Below are positions 1-11,333 of a DNA stretch of 64,000 bases, piece by piece. The DNA lies in assembly GCF_051020985.1 (NCBI RefSeq), contig NW_027475138.1:2480001-2544000 (forward strand), in the 5' to 3' direction. The notes beneath the pieces were generated by a model. The model was not told the DNA's origin, did not search any database, and saw only the letters and a list, made by a program, of their open reading frames with translations. Made by a program: the position numbers and the translations under genes. Numbering within the stretch: position 1 is the stretch's first letter; each line of letters starts with the position of its first letter. Source of the DNA: Nomia melanderi (Eukaryota; Arthropoda; Insecta; Hymenoptera; Halictidae).

Positions 1-155
1 CCCTGGTGCATGCATCTGTGCAGCGGGAACGACCTCGGACCACCAGGGGCCGAGAGAACCACCGTCTCATGGGTCCGGACACTCAGGGTCAGGGGAAAAT
101 CCAATATATATCTGGTGATATCTCGGGTGCTATTACAGATAGCGCAATAAATCAA
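1..155 (+). repeat. Partial satellite unit at left edge
   Basis: The window opens at consensus position 21 (CCCTGGTGCATGCATCTG), so the first 20 bases of this unit lie outside. It carries the P-type GCATGCAT motif and matches base 2626 onward, one 15-unit period later. The array therefore continues to the left of the window. Confidence 0.95.
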
Positions 156-169
156 AGTGCATTGTCTGT
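146..169 (+). promoter_or_regulatory. Poly(A)-signal-like motif present in most units
   Basis: AATAAA (146-151) is followed 11 bases later by the GT-rich TGTCTGT (163-169). This is the layout of a metazoan poly(A) signal with a downstream element. Most units carry it at consensus positions 166-171 and 7-13 of the next unit. Lost forms include AATGAA, ACTAAA, AATAAC, GATAAA and AAAAAA. The pairing may be chance. A function, namely ending any + strand transcript of the array, is inference. Confidence 0.35.
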
Positions 170-330
170 AGGAGGCCCTTGCGAATGAATCTGTGCCGGA
201 GGAACGACCTCGGACCACCAGTGGCCGAGAAAATTACAGATATTCGGAATCCGTCACCCAAGGTCATGTAAAAATCCAGCAAATATCTGGTGATATCTTG
301 GGTGCTATTAGAGATAGCGCAAAAAACCAA
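156..330 (+). repeat. Reference unit, haplotype B (diverged middle cassette)
   Basis: The first and last thirds match haplotype A. The middle third (about 223-284) is replaced by a block reading GTGGCCGAGAAAATTACAG, then ATATTCGGAATCCGTCACCC, then AAGGTCATGTAAAAATCCAG. Over this stretch it differs from A at many linked bases but has the same length. The left flank usually reads CTGTGCCGCAGGAAC or CTGTACCGCAGGAAC. The cassette recurs dozens of times over the window as a block. A block swap by recombination or gene conversion from a second satellite lineage explains this better than point mutation. That origin is inference. Confidence 0.9.
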
Positions 331-855
331 AGTGCATTGTCTGTAGGAGGCCCTAGCGCATGAATCTGGGCAGCGGGAACGACCTCGAACCACCAGGGGC
401 CGAGAAAATCACCGTCTCATGGAGCCGGACACTCAGGGTCAGGGAGAAATCCAATATATATCTGGTGATATCTCGGGTGCTATTACAGATAGCGCAATAA
501 ACCAAAGTGCATTGTCTGTAGGAGGCCCTTGCGAATGAATCTGTACCGCAGGAACGACCTCGGACCACCAGTGGCTGAGAAAATTACAGATATTCGGAAT
601 CCGTCACCAAAGGTCATGTAAAAATCCAGCAAATATCTGGTGATATCTCGGGTGCTATTAGAGATAGCGCAATAAACCAAAGTGCATTGTCTGTAGGAGG
701 CCCTGGCGCATGAATCTGGGCAGCGGGAACAACCTAGGACCACCAGGGGCCGAGAAAACCACCGACTCACGGGGCCGGACACTCAGGGTCAGGGGAAAAT
801 CCAATATATATCTGGTGATATCTCGGGTGCTATTAGAGATAGCGCAGTAAACCAA

Positions 856-1030
856 AGTGAATTATCTGCAGGAGGCCCTGGCGCATGCATCTGTGCAGCG
901 GGAACGCCCTCGGACCACCAGGGGCCAAGAAAACCACCGTCTCATGGCGCCGGACACTCAGGGTCAGGGAAAAATCCAATATATATCTGGTGATATCTCG
1001 GGTGCGATTAGAGATAGCGCACTAAATCAA
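856..1030 (+). repeat. Reference unit, haplotype P (PstI/NsiI-bearing left end)
   Basis: A linked set of changes marks the left 45 bases: AGTGAATTATCTGCAGGAGG followed by GCGCATGCATCTGTGCAGC. These create CTGCAG (PstI), GCATGC (SphI) and ATGCAT (NsiI). The same combination recurs, for example at 1556, 2606, 3481, 7156, 9956, 15906, 20106, 25181, 30081, 36906 and 39531. It is often followed by GAACGCCCTCGG and GGGGCCAAGAAAA. Because the variants travel together, P is a true sub-haplotype, and its spacing tracks the HOR period. Confidence 0.88.
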
Positions 1031-1555
1031 AGTGGATTGTCTGTAGGAGGCCCAGGCGCATGAATCTGGCCAGCGGGAACGACCTCGGACCACCAGGGGC
1101 CGAGAAAACCACAGTCTCATGGGGCCGGACACTCAGGGTCAGGCGAAAATTCAATATATATCTGGTTATATCTCTGGTGCTATTACAGATAGCGCAATAA
1201 ACCAAAGTACCTTGCCTGTAGGAGGCCCTGGCGCATGAATCTGGGCAGCGGGAACTTCCTCGGACCACCAGGGGCCGAGAAAACCACCGTCTCATGGGTC
1301 CGGATACTCTGGGTCAGGGGAAAATCCAATATATATCTGGTGATATCTCGGGTGCTATTACAGATAGCGCAATAAATCAAAGTGCATTGTCCGTAGGAGG
1401 CCCAGGCGAATGAATCTGTGCAGCGGGAACGACCTCGGACCACCAGAGGCCGAGAAAACCACCGTCTCATGGGTCCGGACACTCAGGGTCAGGGGAAAAT
1501 CCAATATATATCTGGTGATATCTCGGGTGCTATTAGAGATAGCGCAATAAACCAA

Positions 1556-1730
1556 AGTGAATTATCTGCAGGAGGCCCTGGTGCATGCATCTGTGCAGCG
1601 GGAACGACCTCGGACCACCAGTGGCCGAGAAAATTACAGATATTCGGAATCCGTCACCCAAGGTCATGTAAAAATCCAATATATATCTGGTGATATCTCG
1701 GGTGCTATTACAGATAGCGCAATAAACCAA
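1556..1730 (+). repeat. Three-way chimeric unit (P left, B middle, A right)
   Basis: The left end is P type (AGTGAATTATCTGCAGGAGG). The middle is the B cassette. From AAAATCCAATATATATCTGG on it is A type rather than the B form CCAGCATATATC. The same chimera recurs at 4181-4355 in HOR copy 2. Two exchange points inside 175 bp imply two recombination events or a short conversion tract. Confidence 0.8.
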
Positions 1731-2625
1731 AGTGCATTGTCTGTAGGAGGCCCTGGCGCATGAATCTGGGCAGCGGGAACGACCTCGGACCACCAGGGAC
1801 CGAGAAAATCACTGTCTCATGGAGCCGGACACTCAGGGTCAGGGAGAAATCCAATATATATCTGGTGATATCTCGGGTGCTATTACAGATAGCGCAATAA
1901 ATCAAAGTGCATTGTCTGTAGGAGGCCCAGGCGAATGAATCTGTGCAGCGGGAACGACCTCGGACCACCAGGGGCCGAGAAAACCACCGTCTCATGGCGC
2001 CGGACACTCAGGGTCAGGGAAAAATCCAATATATATCTGGTGATATCTCGGGTGCTATTACAGATAGCCCAATAAATCAAAGTGCATTGTCTGTAGGAGG
2101 CCCTGCCGCATGAATCTGTGCAGCGGGAACGACCTCGGACCACCAGAGGCCGGGAAAACCACAGTCTCATGGGGCCGGACACTCAGGGTCAGGGGAAAAT
2201 TCAATATATATCTGGTGATAGCTCGGGGGCTATTAGAGATAGCGCAATAAACCAAAGTGCACTGTCTGTAGGAGGCCCTGGCGCATGAATCTGGGCAGCG
2301 GGAACGACCTCGGACCACCAGGGGCCGAGAAAACCACCGTCTCATGGGTCCGGACACTCAGGGTCAGGGGAAAATCCAATATATATCTGGTGATATCTCG
2401 GGTGCTATTACAAATAGCGCAATAAATCAAAGTGCATTGTCTGTAGGAGGCCCAGGCGAATGAATCTGTGCAGCGGGAACGACCTCGGGCCACCAGAGGC
2501 CGAGAAAACCACCGTCTCATGGGTCCGGACACTCAGGGTCAGGGGAAAATCCAATATATATCTGGTGATATCTCGGGTGCTATTAGAGATAGCGCAATAA
2601 ACCAAAGTGAATTATCTGCAGGAGG

Positions 2626-4400
2626 CCCTGGTGCATGCATCTGTGCAGCGGGAACGACCTCGGACCACCAGGGGCCGAGAGAACCACCGTCTCATGGGTC
2701 CGGACACTCAGGGTCAGGGGAAAATCCAATATATATCTGGTGATATCTCGGGTGCTATTACAGATAGCGCAATAAATCAAAGTGCATTGTCTGTAGGAGG
2801 CCCTTGCGAATGAATCTGTGCCGGAGGAACGACCTCGGACCACCAGTGGCCGAGAAAATTACAGATATTCGGAATCCGTCACCCAAGGTCGTGTAAAAAT
2901 CCAGCAAATATCTGGTGATATCTTGGGTGCTATTAGAGATAGCGCAAAAAACCAAAGTGCATTGTCTGTAGGAGGCCCTAGCGCATGAATCTGGGCAGCG
3001 GGAACGACCTCGAACCACCAGGGGCCGAGAAAATCACCGTCTCATGGAGCCGGACACTCAGGGTCAGGGAGAAATCCAATATATATCTGGTGATATCTCG
3101 GGTGCTATTACAGATAGCGCAATAAACCAAAGTGCATTGTCTGTAGGAGGCCCTTGCGAATGAATCTGTACCGCAGGAACGACCTCGGACCACCAGTGGC
3201 TGAGAAAATTACAGATATTCGGAATCCGTCACCAAAGGTCATGTAAAAATCCAGCAAATATCTGGTGATATCTCGGGTGCTATTAGAGATAGCGCAATAA
3301 ACCAAAGTGCATTGTCTGTAGGAGGCCCTGGCGCATGAATCTGGGCAGCGGGAACAACCTAGGACCACCAGGGGCCGAGAAAACCACCGACTCACGGGGC
3401 CGGACACTCAGGGTCAGGGGAAAATCCAATATATATCTGGTGATATCTCGGGTGCTATTAGAGATAGCGCAGTAAACCAAAGTGAATTATCTGCAGGAGG
3501 CCCTGGCGCATGCATCTGTGCAGCGGGAACGCCCTCGGACCACCAGGGGCCAAGAAAACCACCGTCTCATGGCGCCGGACACTCAGGGTCAGGGAAAAAT
3601 CCAATATATATCTTTTGATATCTCGGGTGCGATTAGAGATAGCGCACTAAATCAAAGTGGATTGTCTGTAGGAGGCCCAGGCGCATGAATCTGGCCAGCG
3701 GGAACGACCTCGGACCACCAGGGGCCGAGAAAACCACAGTCTCATGGGGCCGGACACTCAGGGTCAGGCGAAAATTCAATATATATCTGGTTATATCTCT
3801 GGTGCTATTACAGATAGCGCAATAAACCAAAGTACCTTGCCTGTAGGAGGCCCTGGCGCATGAATCTGGGCAGCGGGAACTTCCTCGGACCACCAGGGGC
3901 CGAGAAAACCACCGTCTCATGGGTCCGGATACTCTGGGTCAGGGGAAAATCCAATATATATCTGGTGATATCTCGGGTGCTATTACAGATAGCGCAATAA
4001 ATCAAAGTGCATTGTCCGTAGGAGGCCCAGGCGAATGAATCTGTGCAGCGGGAACGACCTCGGACCACCAGAGGCCGAGAAAACCACCGTCTCATGGGTC
4101 CGGACACTCAGGGTCAGGGGAAAATCCAATATATATCTGGTGATATCTCGGGTGCTATTAGAGATAGCGCAATAAACCAAAGTGAATTATCTGCAGGAGG
4201 CCCTGGTGCATGCATCTGTGCAGCGGGAACGACCTCGGACCACCAGTGGCCGAGAAAATTACAGATATTCGGAATCCGTCACCCAAGGTCATGTAAAAAT
4301 CCAATATATATCTGGTGATATCTCGGGTGCTATTACAGATAGCGTAATAAGCCAAAGTGCATTGTCTGTAGGAGGCCCTGGCGCATGAATCTGGGCAGCG
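2626..4400 (+). repeat. 15-unit HOR, partial copy 2
   Basis: This follows bases 1-1775 almost base for base at an offset of 2,625 bp. By eye I found only a few differences before about 4345: G for A at 2891, and TT for GG at 3614-3615. After about 4345-4400 the similarity breaks and the sequence switches to an order related to 11.2 kb, so copy 2 is truncated by recombination. Confidence 0.88.
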
Positions 4401-5519
4401 GGAACGACGTCGGACCACCAGGGGACGAGAAAATCACCGTCTCATGGATCCGGACACTCAGGGTCAGGGAAAAATCCAATATATATCTGGTGATATCTCA
4501 GGTGCTATTTCAGATAGCGCAATAAACCAAAGTGCACTGTCTGTAGGAGGCCCTGGCGCATGAATCTGGGCAGCGGGAACGTCCTCGGACCACCAGGGGC
4601 CGACAAAACCACCGTCTCATGGGGCCGGACACTCAGGGTCAGGGGAAAATCCAATATATATCTGGTGATATCTCGGGTGCTATTACAGATAGCGCAATAA
4701 ACCAAAGTGCATTGTCCGTAGGAGGCCCTTGCGAATGAATCTGTGCCGCAGGAACGACCTCGGACCACCAGTGGCCGAGAAAACCACCGTCACATGGGGC
4801 AGGACACTCAGGGTCAGTGAAAAATCCAAAATATATCTGGTTATATCTCTGGTGCTATTACAGATAGCGCAATAAACCAAAGTGCATTGTCTGTAGGAGG
4901 CCCTTGCGAATGAATCTGTGCCGCAGGAACGACCTCGGACCACCAGTGGCCGAGAAAACCACCGTCTCATGGGTCCGGACACTCAGGGTCAGGGGAAAAC
5001 CCAATATATATCTGGTGATATCTCGGGTGCTATTACAGATAGCGCAATAAACCAAAGTGCATTGTCTGTAGGAGGCCCTTGCGAATGAATCTGTGCCGCA
5101 GGAACGACCTCGGACCACCAGTGGCCGAGAAAATTACAGATATTCGGAATCCGTCACCCAAGGTCATGTAAAAATCCAGCAAATATCTGGTGATATCTCG
5201 GGTGCTATTAGAGAAAGCGCAATAAACCAAAGTGCATTGTCTGTAGCAGGCCCTTGCGAATGAATCTGTACCGCAGGAACGATCTCGGACCACCAGTGGC
5301 CGAGAAAATTACAGATATTCGGAATCCGTCACCCAAGGTCAGCGGAAAATCCAATATATATCTGGTGATATCTCGGGTGCTATTAGAGATAGCGCAATAA
5401 ACCAAAGTGCATTGTCTGTAGGAGGCCCTGGCGCATGAATCTGGGCAGCGGGAACGACCTCGGACCACCAGGGACCGAGAAAATCACCGTCTCATGGACC
5501 CGGACACTCAGGGTCAGGA
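4401..5519 (+). repeat. Mosaic segment related to 11.2-13.4 kb
   Basis: Units here match the region from 11.2 kb in three steps: offset 6,825 bp for about 4340-4735, 7,000 bp for about 4740-5230, and 7,875 bp for about 5230-5519. Each step is a whole number of units (39, 40, 45), so the two regions share an ancestor that has gained or lost whole units. A recognisable unit with GTCACATGGGGCAGGACAC and GGTCAGTGAAAAATCC lies at 4791-4830. It recurs near 11791, 44691 and 53967. Confidence 0.75.
5231..5405 (+). repeat. Chimeric unit, B left joined to A right (first of nine)
   Basis: The B cassette runs as far as CACCCAAGGTCA and then switches to GCGGAAAATCCAATATATAT of the A class. The same join occurs in units starting at 13106, 45481, 46356, 48282, 50207, 51257, 52482 and 53357. 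All but the one at 50207 also share the nearby variant CTGTAGCAGG, so they descend from one recombinant unit. Seven of the nine lie between 45.4 and 53.6 kb, which marks that region as a separate expansion. Confidence 0.85.
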
Positions 5520-8494
5520 AAAAATCCAATATATATCTGGTGATATCTCGGGTGCTATTACAGATAGCGCAATAAATCAAAGTGCATTGTCTATAGGAGG
5601 CCCTGCCGCATGAATCTGTGCAGCGGGAACGACCTCGGACCACCAGGGGCCGGGAAAACCACAGTCTCATGGGGCCGGACACTCAGGGTCAGGGGAAAAT
5701 TCAATATATATCTGGTGATATCTCGGGTGCTATTAGAGATAGCACAATAAATCAAAGTGCATTGTCTGTAGGTGGCACTGGCGAATGAATCTGTGCCGCA
5801 GGAACGACCTCGGACCACCAGTGGCCGAGAAAATTACAGATATTCGGAATCCGTCACCCTAGGTCATGTAAAAATCCAGCATATATCTGGTGATATCTCG
5901 GGTGCTATTAGAGATAGCGCAATAAACCAAAGTGCATTGTCTGTAGGAGGCCCTTGCGAATGAATCTGTGCCGCAGGAACGACCTCGGACCACCAGTGGC
6001 CGAGAAAACCACCGTCTCATGGGTCCGGACACTCAGGGTCAGGGGAAAACCCAATATATATCTGGCGATATCTCGGGTGCTATGACAGATAGCGCAATAA
6101 ATCAAAGTGCACTGTCTGTAGGAGGCCCTTGCGAATGAATCTGTGCCGCAGGAACGACCTCGGACCACCAGGGGCCCAGAAAACCACCGACTCACGGGGC
6201 CGGACACTCAGGGTCAGGGGAAAATCCAGTATATATCTGGTGATATCTCGGGTGCTATTACAGATAGCGCAATAAATCAAAGTGCATTGTCTGTAGGAGG
6301 CCCAGGCGAATGAATCTGGCCAGCAGGAACGACCTCCGACCACCAGGGGCCGAGAAAACCACCGTCTCATGGGGCCTGACACTCAGGGTCAGGGGAAAAT
6401 CCAATATATATCTGGTGATATCTCGGGTGCTATTACAGATAGCCCAATAAATCAAAGTGCATTGTCTGTAGGAGGCCCTGCCGCATGAATCTGTGCAGCG
6501 GGAACGACCACGGACCACCAGAGGCCGGGAAAACCACAGTCTCATGGGGCCGGACACTCAGGGTCAGGGTAAAATTCAATATATATCTGGTGATAGCTCG
6601 GGGGCTATTAGAGATAGCGCAATAAATCAAAGTGCATTGTCTGTAGGAGGCACTGGCGAATGAATCTGTGCCGCAGGAACGACCTCGGACCACCAGTGGC
6701 CGAGAAAATTACAGATATTCGGAATCCGTCACCCAAGGTCATGTAAAAATCCAGCATATATCTGGTGATATCTCGGGTGCTATTACAGATAGCGCAATAA
6801 ACCAAAGTGCATTGTCTGTAGGAGGCCCTGGCGCATGAATCTGGGCAGCGGGAACGACGTCGGACCACCAGGGGACGAGAAAATCACCGTCTCATGGAGC
6901 CGGACACTCAGGGTCAGGGAAAAATCCAATATATATCTGGTGATATCTCGGGTGCTATTACAGATAGCGCAATAAACCAAAGTGCACTGTCTGTAGGAGG
7001 CCCTGGCGCATGAATCTGGGCAGCGGGATCGACCTCGGACCACCAGGGGCCGAGAAAACCACCGTCTCATGGGTCCGGACACTCAGGGTCAGGGGAAAAT
7101 CCAATATATATCTGGTGATATCTCGGGTGCTATTAGAGATAGCGCAATAAACCAAAGTGAATTATCTGCAGGAGGCCCTGGCGCATGCATCTGTGCAGCG
7201 GGAACGCCCTCGGACCACCAGGGGCCAAGAAAACCACCGTCTCATGGGTCCGGATACTCTGGGTCAGGGGAAAATCCAATATATATCTGGTGATATCTCG
7301 GGTGCTATTACGGATAGCCCAATAAATCAAAGTGCATTGTCTGTAGGAGGCCCTGCCGCATGAATCTGTGCAGCGGGAACGACCTCGGACCACCAGAGGC
7401 CGGGAAAACCACAGTCTCATGGGGCCGGACACTCAGGGTCAGGGGAAAATTCAATATATATCTGGTGGTATCTCGGGTGCTATTAGAGATAGCGCAATAA
7501 ATCAAAGTGCATTGTCCGTAGGAGGCACTGTCGAATGAATCTGTGCCGCAGGAACGACCTCGGACCACCAGTGGCCGAGAAAATTACAGATATTCGGAAT
7601 CCGTCACCCAAGGTCATGTAAAAATCCAGCATATATCTGGTGATATCTCGGGTGCTATTACAGATAGCGCAATAAACCAAAGTGCATTGTCTGTAGGAGG
7701 CCCTGGCGCATGAATCTGGGCAGCGGGAACGACGTCGGACCACCAGGGGACGAGAAAATCACCGTCTCATGGAGCCGGACACTCAGGGTCAGGGGAAAAT
7801 CCAATATATATCTGGTGATATCTCGGGTGCTATTAGAGATAGCGCAATAAACCAAAGTGAATTATCTGCAGGAGGCCCTGGTGCATGCATCTGTGCAGCG
7901 GGAACGACCTCGGACCACCAGTGGCCGAGAAAATTACAGATATTCGGAATCCGTCACCCAAGGTCATGTAAAAATCCAGCAAATATCTGGTGATATCTTG
8001 GGTGCTATTAGAGATCGCCCAAAAAACCAAAGTGCATTGTCTGTAGGAGGCCCTAGCGCATGAATCTGGGCAGCGGGAACGACCTCGGACCACCAGGGGC
8101 CGAGAAAATCACCGTCTCATGGAGCCGGACACTCAGGGTCAGGGAAAAATCCAATATATATCCGGTGATATCTCGGGTGCTATTAGAGATAGCGCAATAA
8201 ATCAAAGTGCATTGTCTGTAGGAGGCCCAGGCGCATGAATCTGGCCAGCGGGAACGACCTCGAACCACCAGGGGCCGAGAAAACCACAGTCTCATGGGGC
8301 CGGTCACTCAGGGTCAGGGGAAAATCCAATATATATCTGGTGATATCTCGGGTGCTATTACAGATAGCGCAATAAACCAAAGTGCATTGTCTGTAGGAGG
8401 CCCTGGCGCATGAATCTGGGCAGCGGGAACGACGTCGGACCACCAGGGGACGAGAAAATCACCGTCTCATGGAGCCGGACACTCAGGGTCAGGG
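5520..8494 (+). repeat. 17-unit HOR, copy 1 (2,975 bp)
   Basis: Units from about 5520 to the unit at 6806 reappear 2,975 bp later. Those from the unit at 6981 onward reappear 2,800 bp later. This is a tandem duplication whose second copy lost one unit. Markers include the CTGTAGGTGGCACTGGCG unit near 5770 (again near 8745), the GGCGATATCTCGGGTGCTATGACAG unit near 6064 (again near 9039) and the GGTGATAGCTCGGGGGC unit near 6590 (again near 9565). Confidence 0.85.
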
Positions 8495-11333
8495 AAAAAT
8501 CCAATATATATCTGGTGATATCTCGGGTGCTATTACAGATAGCGCAATAAATCAAAGTGCATTGTCTATAGGAGGCCCTGCCGCATGAATCTGTGCAGCG
8601 GGAACGACCTCGGACCACCAGGGGCCGGGAAAACCACAGTCTCATGGGGCCGGACACTCAGGGTCAGGGGAAAATTCAATATATATCTGGTGATATCTCG
8701 GGTGCTATTAGAGATAGCACAATAAATCAAAGTGCATTGTCTGTAGGTGGCACTGGCGAATGAATCTGTGCCGCAGGAACGACCTCGGACCACCAGTGGC
8801 CGAGAAAATTACAGATATTCGGAATCCGTCACCCTAGGTCATGTAAAAATCCAGCATATATCTGGTGATATCTCGGGTGCTATTACAGATAGCGCAATAA
8901 ACCAAAGTGCATTGTCTGTAGGAGGCCCTTGCGAATGAATCTGTGCCGCAGGAACGACCTCGGACCACCAGTGGCCGAGAAAACCACCGTCTCATGGGTC
9001 CGGACACTCAGGGTCAGGGGAAAACCCAATATATATCTGGCGATATCTCGGGTGCTATGACAGATAGCGCAATAAATCAAAGTGCACTGTCTGTAGGAGG
9101 CCCTTGCGAATGAATCTGTGCCGCAGGAACGACCTCGGACCACCAGGGGCCCAGAAAACCACCGACTCACGGGGCCGGACACTCAGGGTCAGGGGAAAAT
9201 CCAATATATATCTGGTGATATCTCGGGTGCTATTACAGATAGCGCAATAAATCTAAGTGCATTGTCTGTAGGAGGCCCAGGCGAATGAATCTGGCCAGCA
9301 GGAACGACCTCCGACCACCAGGGGCCGAGAAAACCACCGTCTCATGGGGCCTGACACTCAGGGTCAGGGGAAAATCCAATATATATCTGGTGATATCTCG
9401 GGTGCTATTACAGATAGCCCAATAAATCAAAGTGCATTGTCTGTAGGAGGCCCTGCCGCATGAATCTGTGCAGCGGGAACGACCACGGACCACCAGAGGC
9501 CGGGAAAACCACAGTCTCATGGGGCCGGACACTCAGGGTCAGGGTAAAATTCAATATATATCTGGTGATAGCTCGGGGGCTATTAGAGATAGCGCAATAA
9601 ATCAAAGTGCATTGTCTGTAGGAGGCACTGGCGAATGAATCTGTGCCGCAGGAACGACCTCGGACCACCAGTGGCCGAGAAAATTACAGATATTCGGAAT
9701 CCGTCACCCAAGGTCATGTAAAAATCCAGCATATATCTGGTGATATCTCGGGTGCTATTACAGATAGCGCAATAAACCAAAGTGCATTGTCTGTAGGAGG
9801 CCCTGGCGCATGAATCTGGGCAGCGGGATCGACCTCGGACCACCAGGGGCCGAGAAAACCACCGTCTCATGGGTCCGGACACTCAGGGTCAGGGGAAAAT
9901 CCAATATATATCTGGTGATATCTCGGGTGCTATTAGAGATAGCGCAATAAACCAAAGTGAATTATCTGCAGGAGGCCCTGGCGCATGCATCTGTGCAGCG
10001 GGAACGCCCTCGGACCACCAGGGGCCAAGAAAACCACCGTCTCATGGGTCCGGATACTCTGGGTCAGGGGAAAATCCAATATATATCTGGTGATATCTCG
10101 GGTGCTATTACGGATAGCCCAATAAATCAAAGTGCATTGTCTGTAGGAGGCCCTGCCGCATGAATCTGTGCAGCGGGAACGACCTCGGACCACCAGAGGC
10201 CGGGAAAACCACAGTCTCATGGGGCCGGACACTCAGGGTCAGGGGAAAATCCAATATATATCTGGTGGTATCTCGGGTGCTATTAGAGATAGCGCAATAA
10301 ATCAAAGTGCATTGTCCGTAGGAGGCACTGTCGAATGAATCTGTGCCGCAGGAACGACCTCGGACCACCAGTGGCCGAGAAAATTACAGATATTCGGAAT
10401 CCGTCACCCAAGGTCATGTAAAAATCCAGCATATATCTGGTGATATCTCGGGTGCTATTACAGATAGCGCAATAAACCAAAGTGCATTGTCTGTAGGAGG
10501 CCCTGGCGCATGAATCTGGGCAGCGGGAACGACGTCGGACCACCAGGGGACGAGAAAATCACCGTCTCATGGAGCCGGACACTCAGGGTCAGGGGAAAAT
10601 CCAATATATATCTGGTGATATCTCGGGTGCTATTAGAGATAGCGCAATAAACCAAAGTGAATTATCTGCAGGAGGCCCTGGTGCATGCATCTGTGCAGCG
10701 GGAACGACCTCGGACCACCAGTGGCCGAGAAAATTACAGATATTCGGAATCCGTCACCCAAGGTCATGTAAAAATCCAGCAAATATCTGGTGATATCTTG
10801 GATGCTATTAGAGATCGCGCAAAAAACCAAAGTGCATTGTCTGTAGGAGGCCCTAGCGCATGAATCTGGGCAGCGGGAACGACCTCGGACCACCAGGGGC
10901 CGAGAAAATCACCGTCTCATGGAGCCGGACACTAAGGGTCAGGGAAAAATCCAATATATATCCGGTGATATCTCGGGTGCTATTAGAGATAGCGCAATAA
11001 ATCAAAGTGCATTGTCTGTAGGAGGCCCAGGCGCATGAATCTGGCCAGCGGGAACGACCTCGAACCACCAGGGGCCGAGAAAACCACAGTCTCATGGGGC
11101 CGGTCACTCAGGGTCAGGGGAAAATCCAATATATATCTGGTGATATCTCGGGTGCTATTACAGATAGCGCAATAAACCAAAGTGCATTGTCTGTAGGAGG
11201 CCCTGGCGCATGAATCTGGGCAGCGGGAACGACGTCGGACCACCAGGGGACGAGAAAATCACCGTCTCATGGAGCCGGACACTCAGGGTCAGGGAAAAAT
11301 CCAATATATATCTGGTGATATCTCGGGTGCTAT
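8495..11333 (+). repeat. 17-unit HOR, copy 2 with one unit deleted
   Basis: This copies 5520-8494 with a single missing unit. The fusion unit at 9781-9955 begins like unit 6806 (AGTGCATTG) and continues like unit 6981 (CAGCGGGATCGACC). The crossover therefore lies between consensus positions about 7 and 48. Similarity ends at about 11334, where TATTACAG becomes TATTTCAG. Few base differences from copy 1 are visible, so the duplication is recent relative to unit divergence. Confidence 0.85.
9781..9955 (+). repeat. Fusion unit marking a one-unit deletion
   Basis: The left end equals unit 6806 and the right end equals unit 6981, which are adjacent in HOR copy 1. Exactly 175 bp was lost with no scar, as expected for unequal exchange between neighbouring units in register. 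Confidence 0.8.

Larger units (their letters stand above)
1..2625 (+). repeat. 15-unit HOR, copy 1 (2,625 bp)
   Basis: The order of A, B and P units across these 15 units repeats from base 2626. The first bases, CCCTGGTGCATGCATCTG, recur exactly there. The unit contains B cassettes at 156 and 506, P units at 856 and 1556, and several A variants, including one with GGTTATATCTCTGG near 1164. The right part (about 1756-2776) has a third copy 40,775 bp away at about 42531-43551. Confidence 0.88.

Noticed and set aside
121..160. TATA box/CCAAT promoter from CCAATATATATC
   Set aside because: It is simply part of every unit, has no associated gene, and nothing shows that transcription starts there.
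856..1030. P haplotype as a separate satellite family
   Set aside because: Only the left 45 bases differ, as a linked set. The rest of the unit is A type, so it is a sub-haplotype rather than a separate family.
1183..1482. Hundreds of 60-103-residue open frames on both strands, such as the 99-residue minus-strand frame here
   Set aside because: They recur once per 175-bp unit at the same phase, overlap each other on both strands and break because 175 is not a multiple of three. No domain, coding bias or stable reading frame is seen. They are satellite by-products, not genes.
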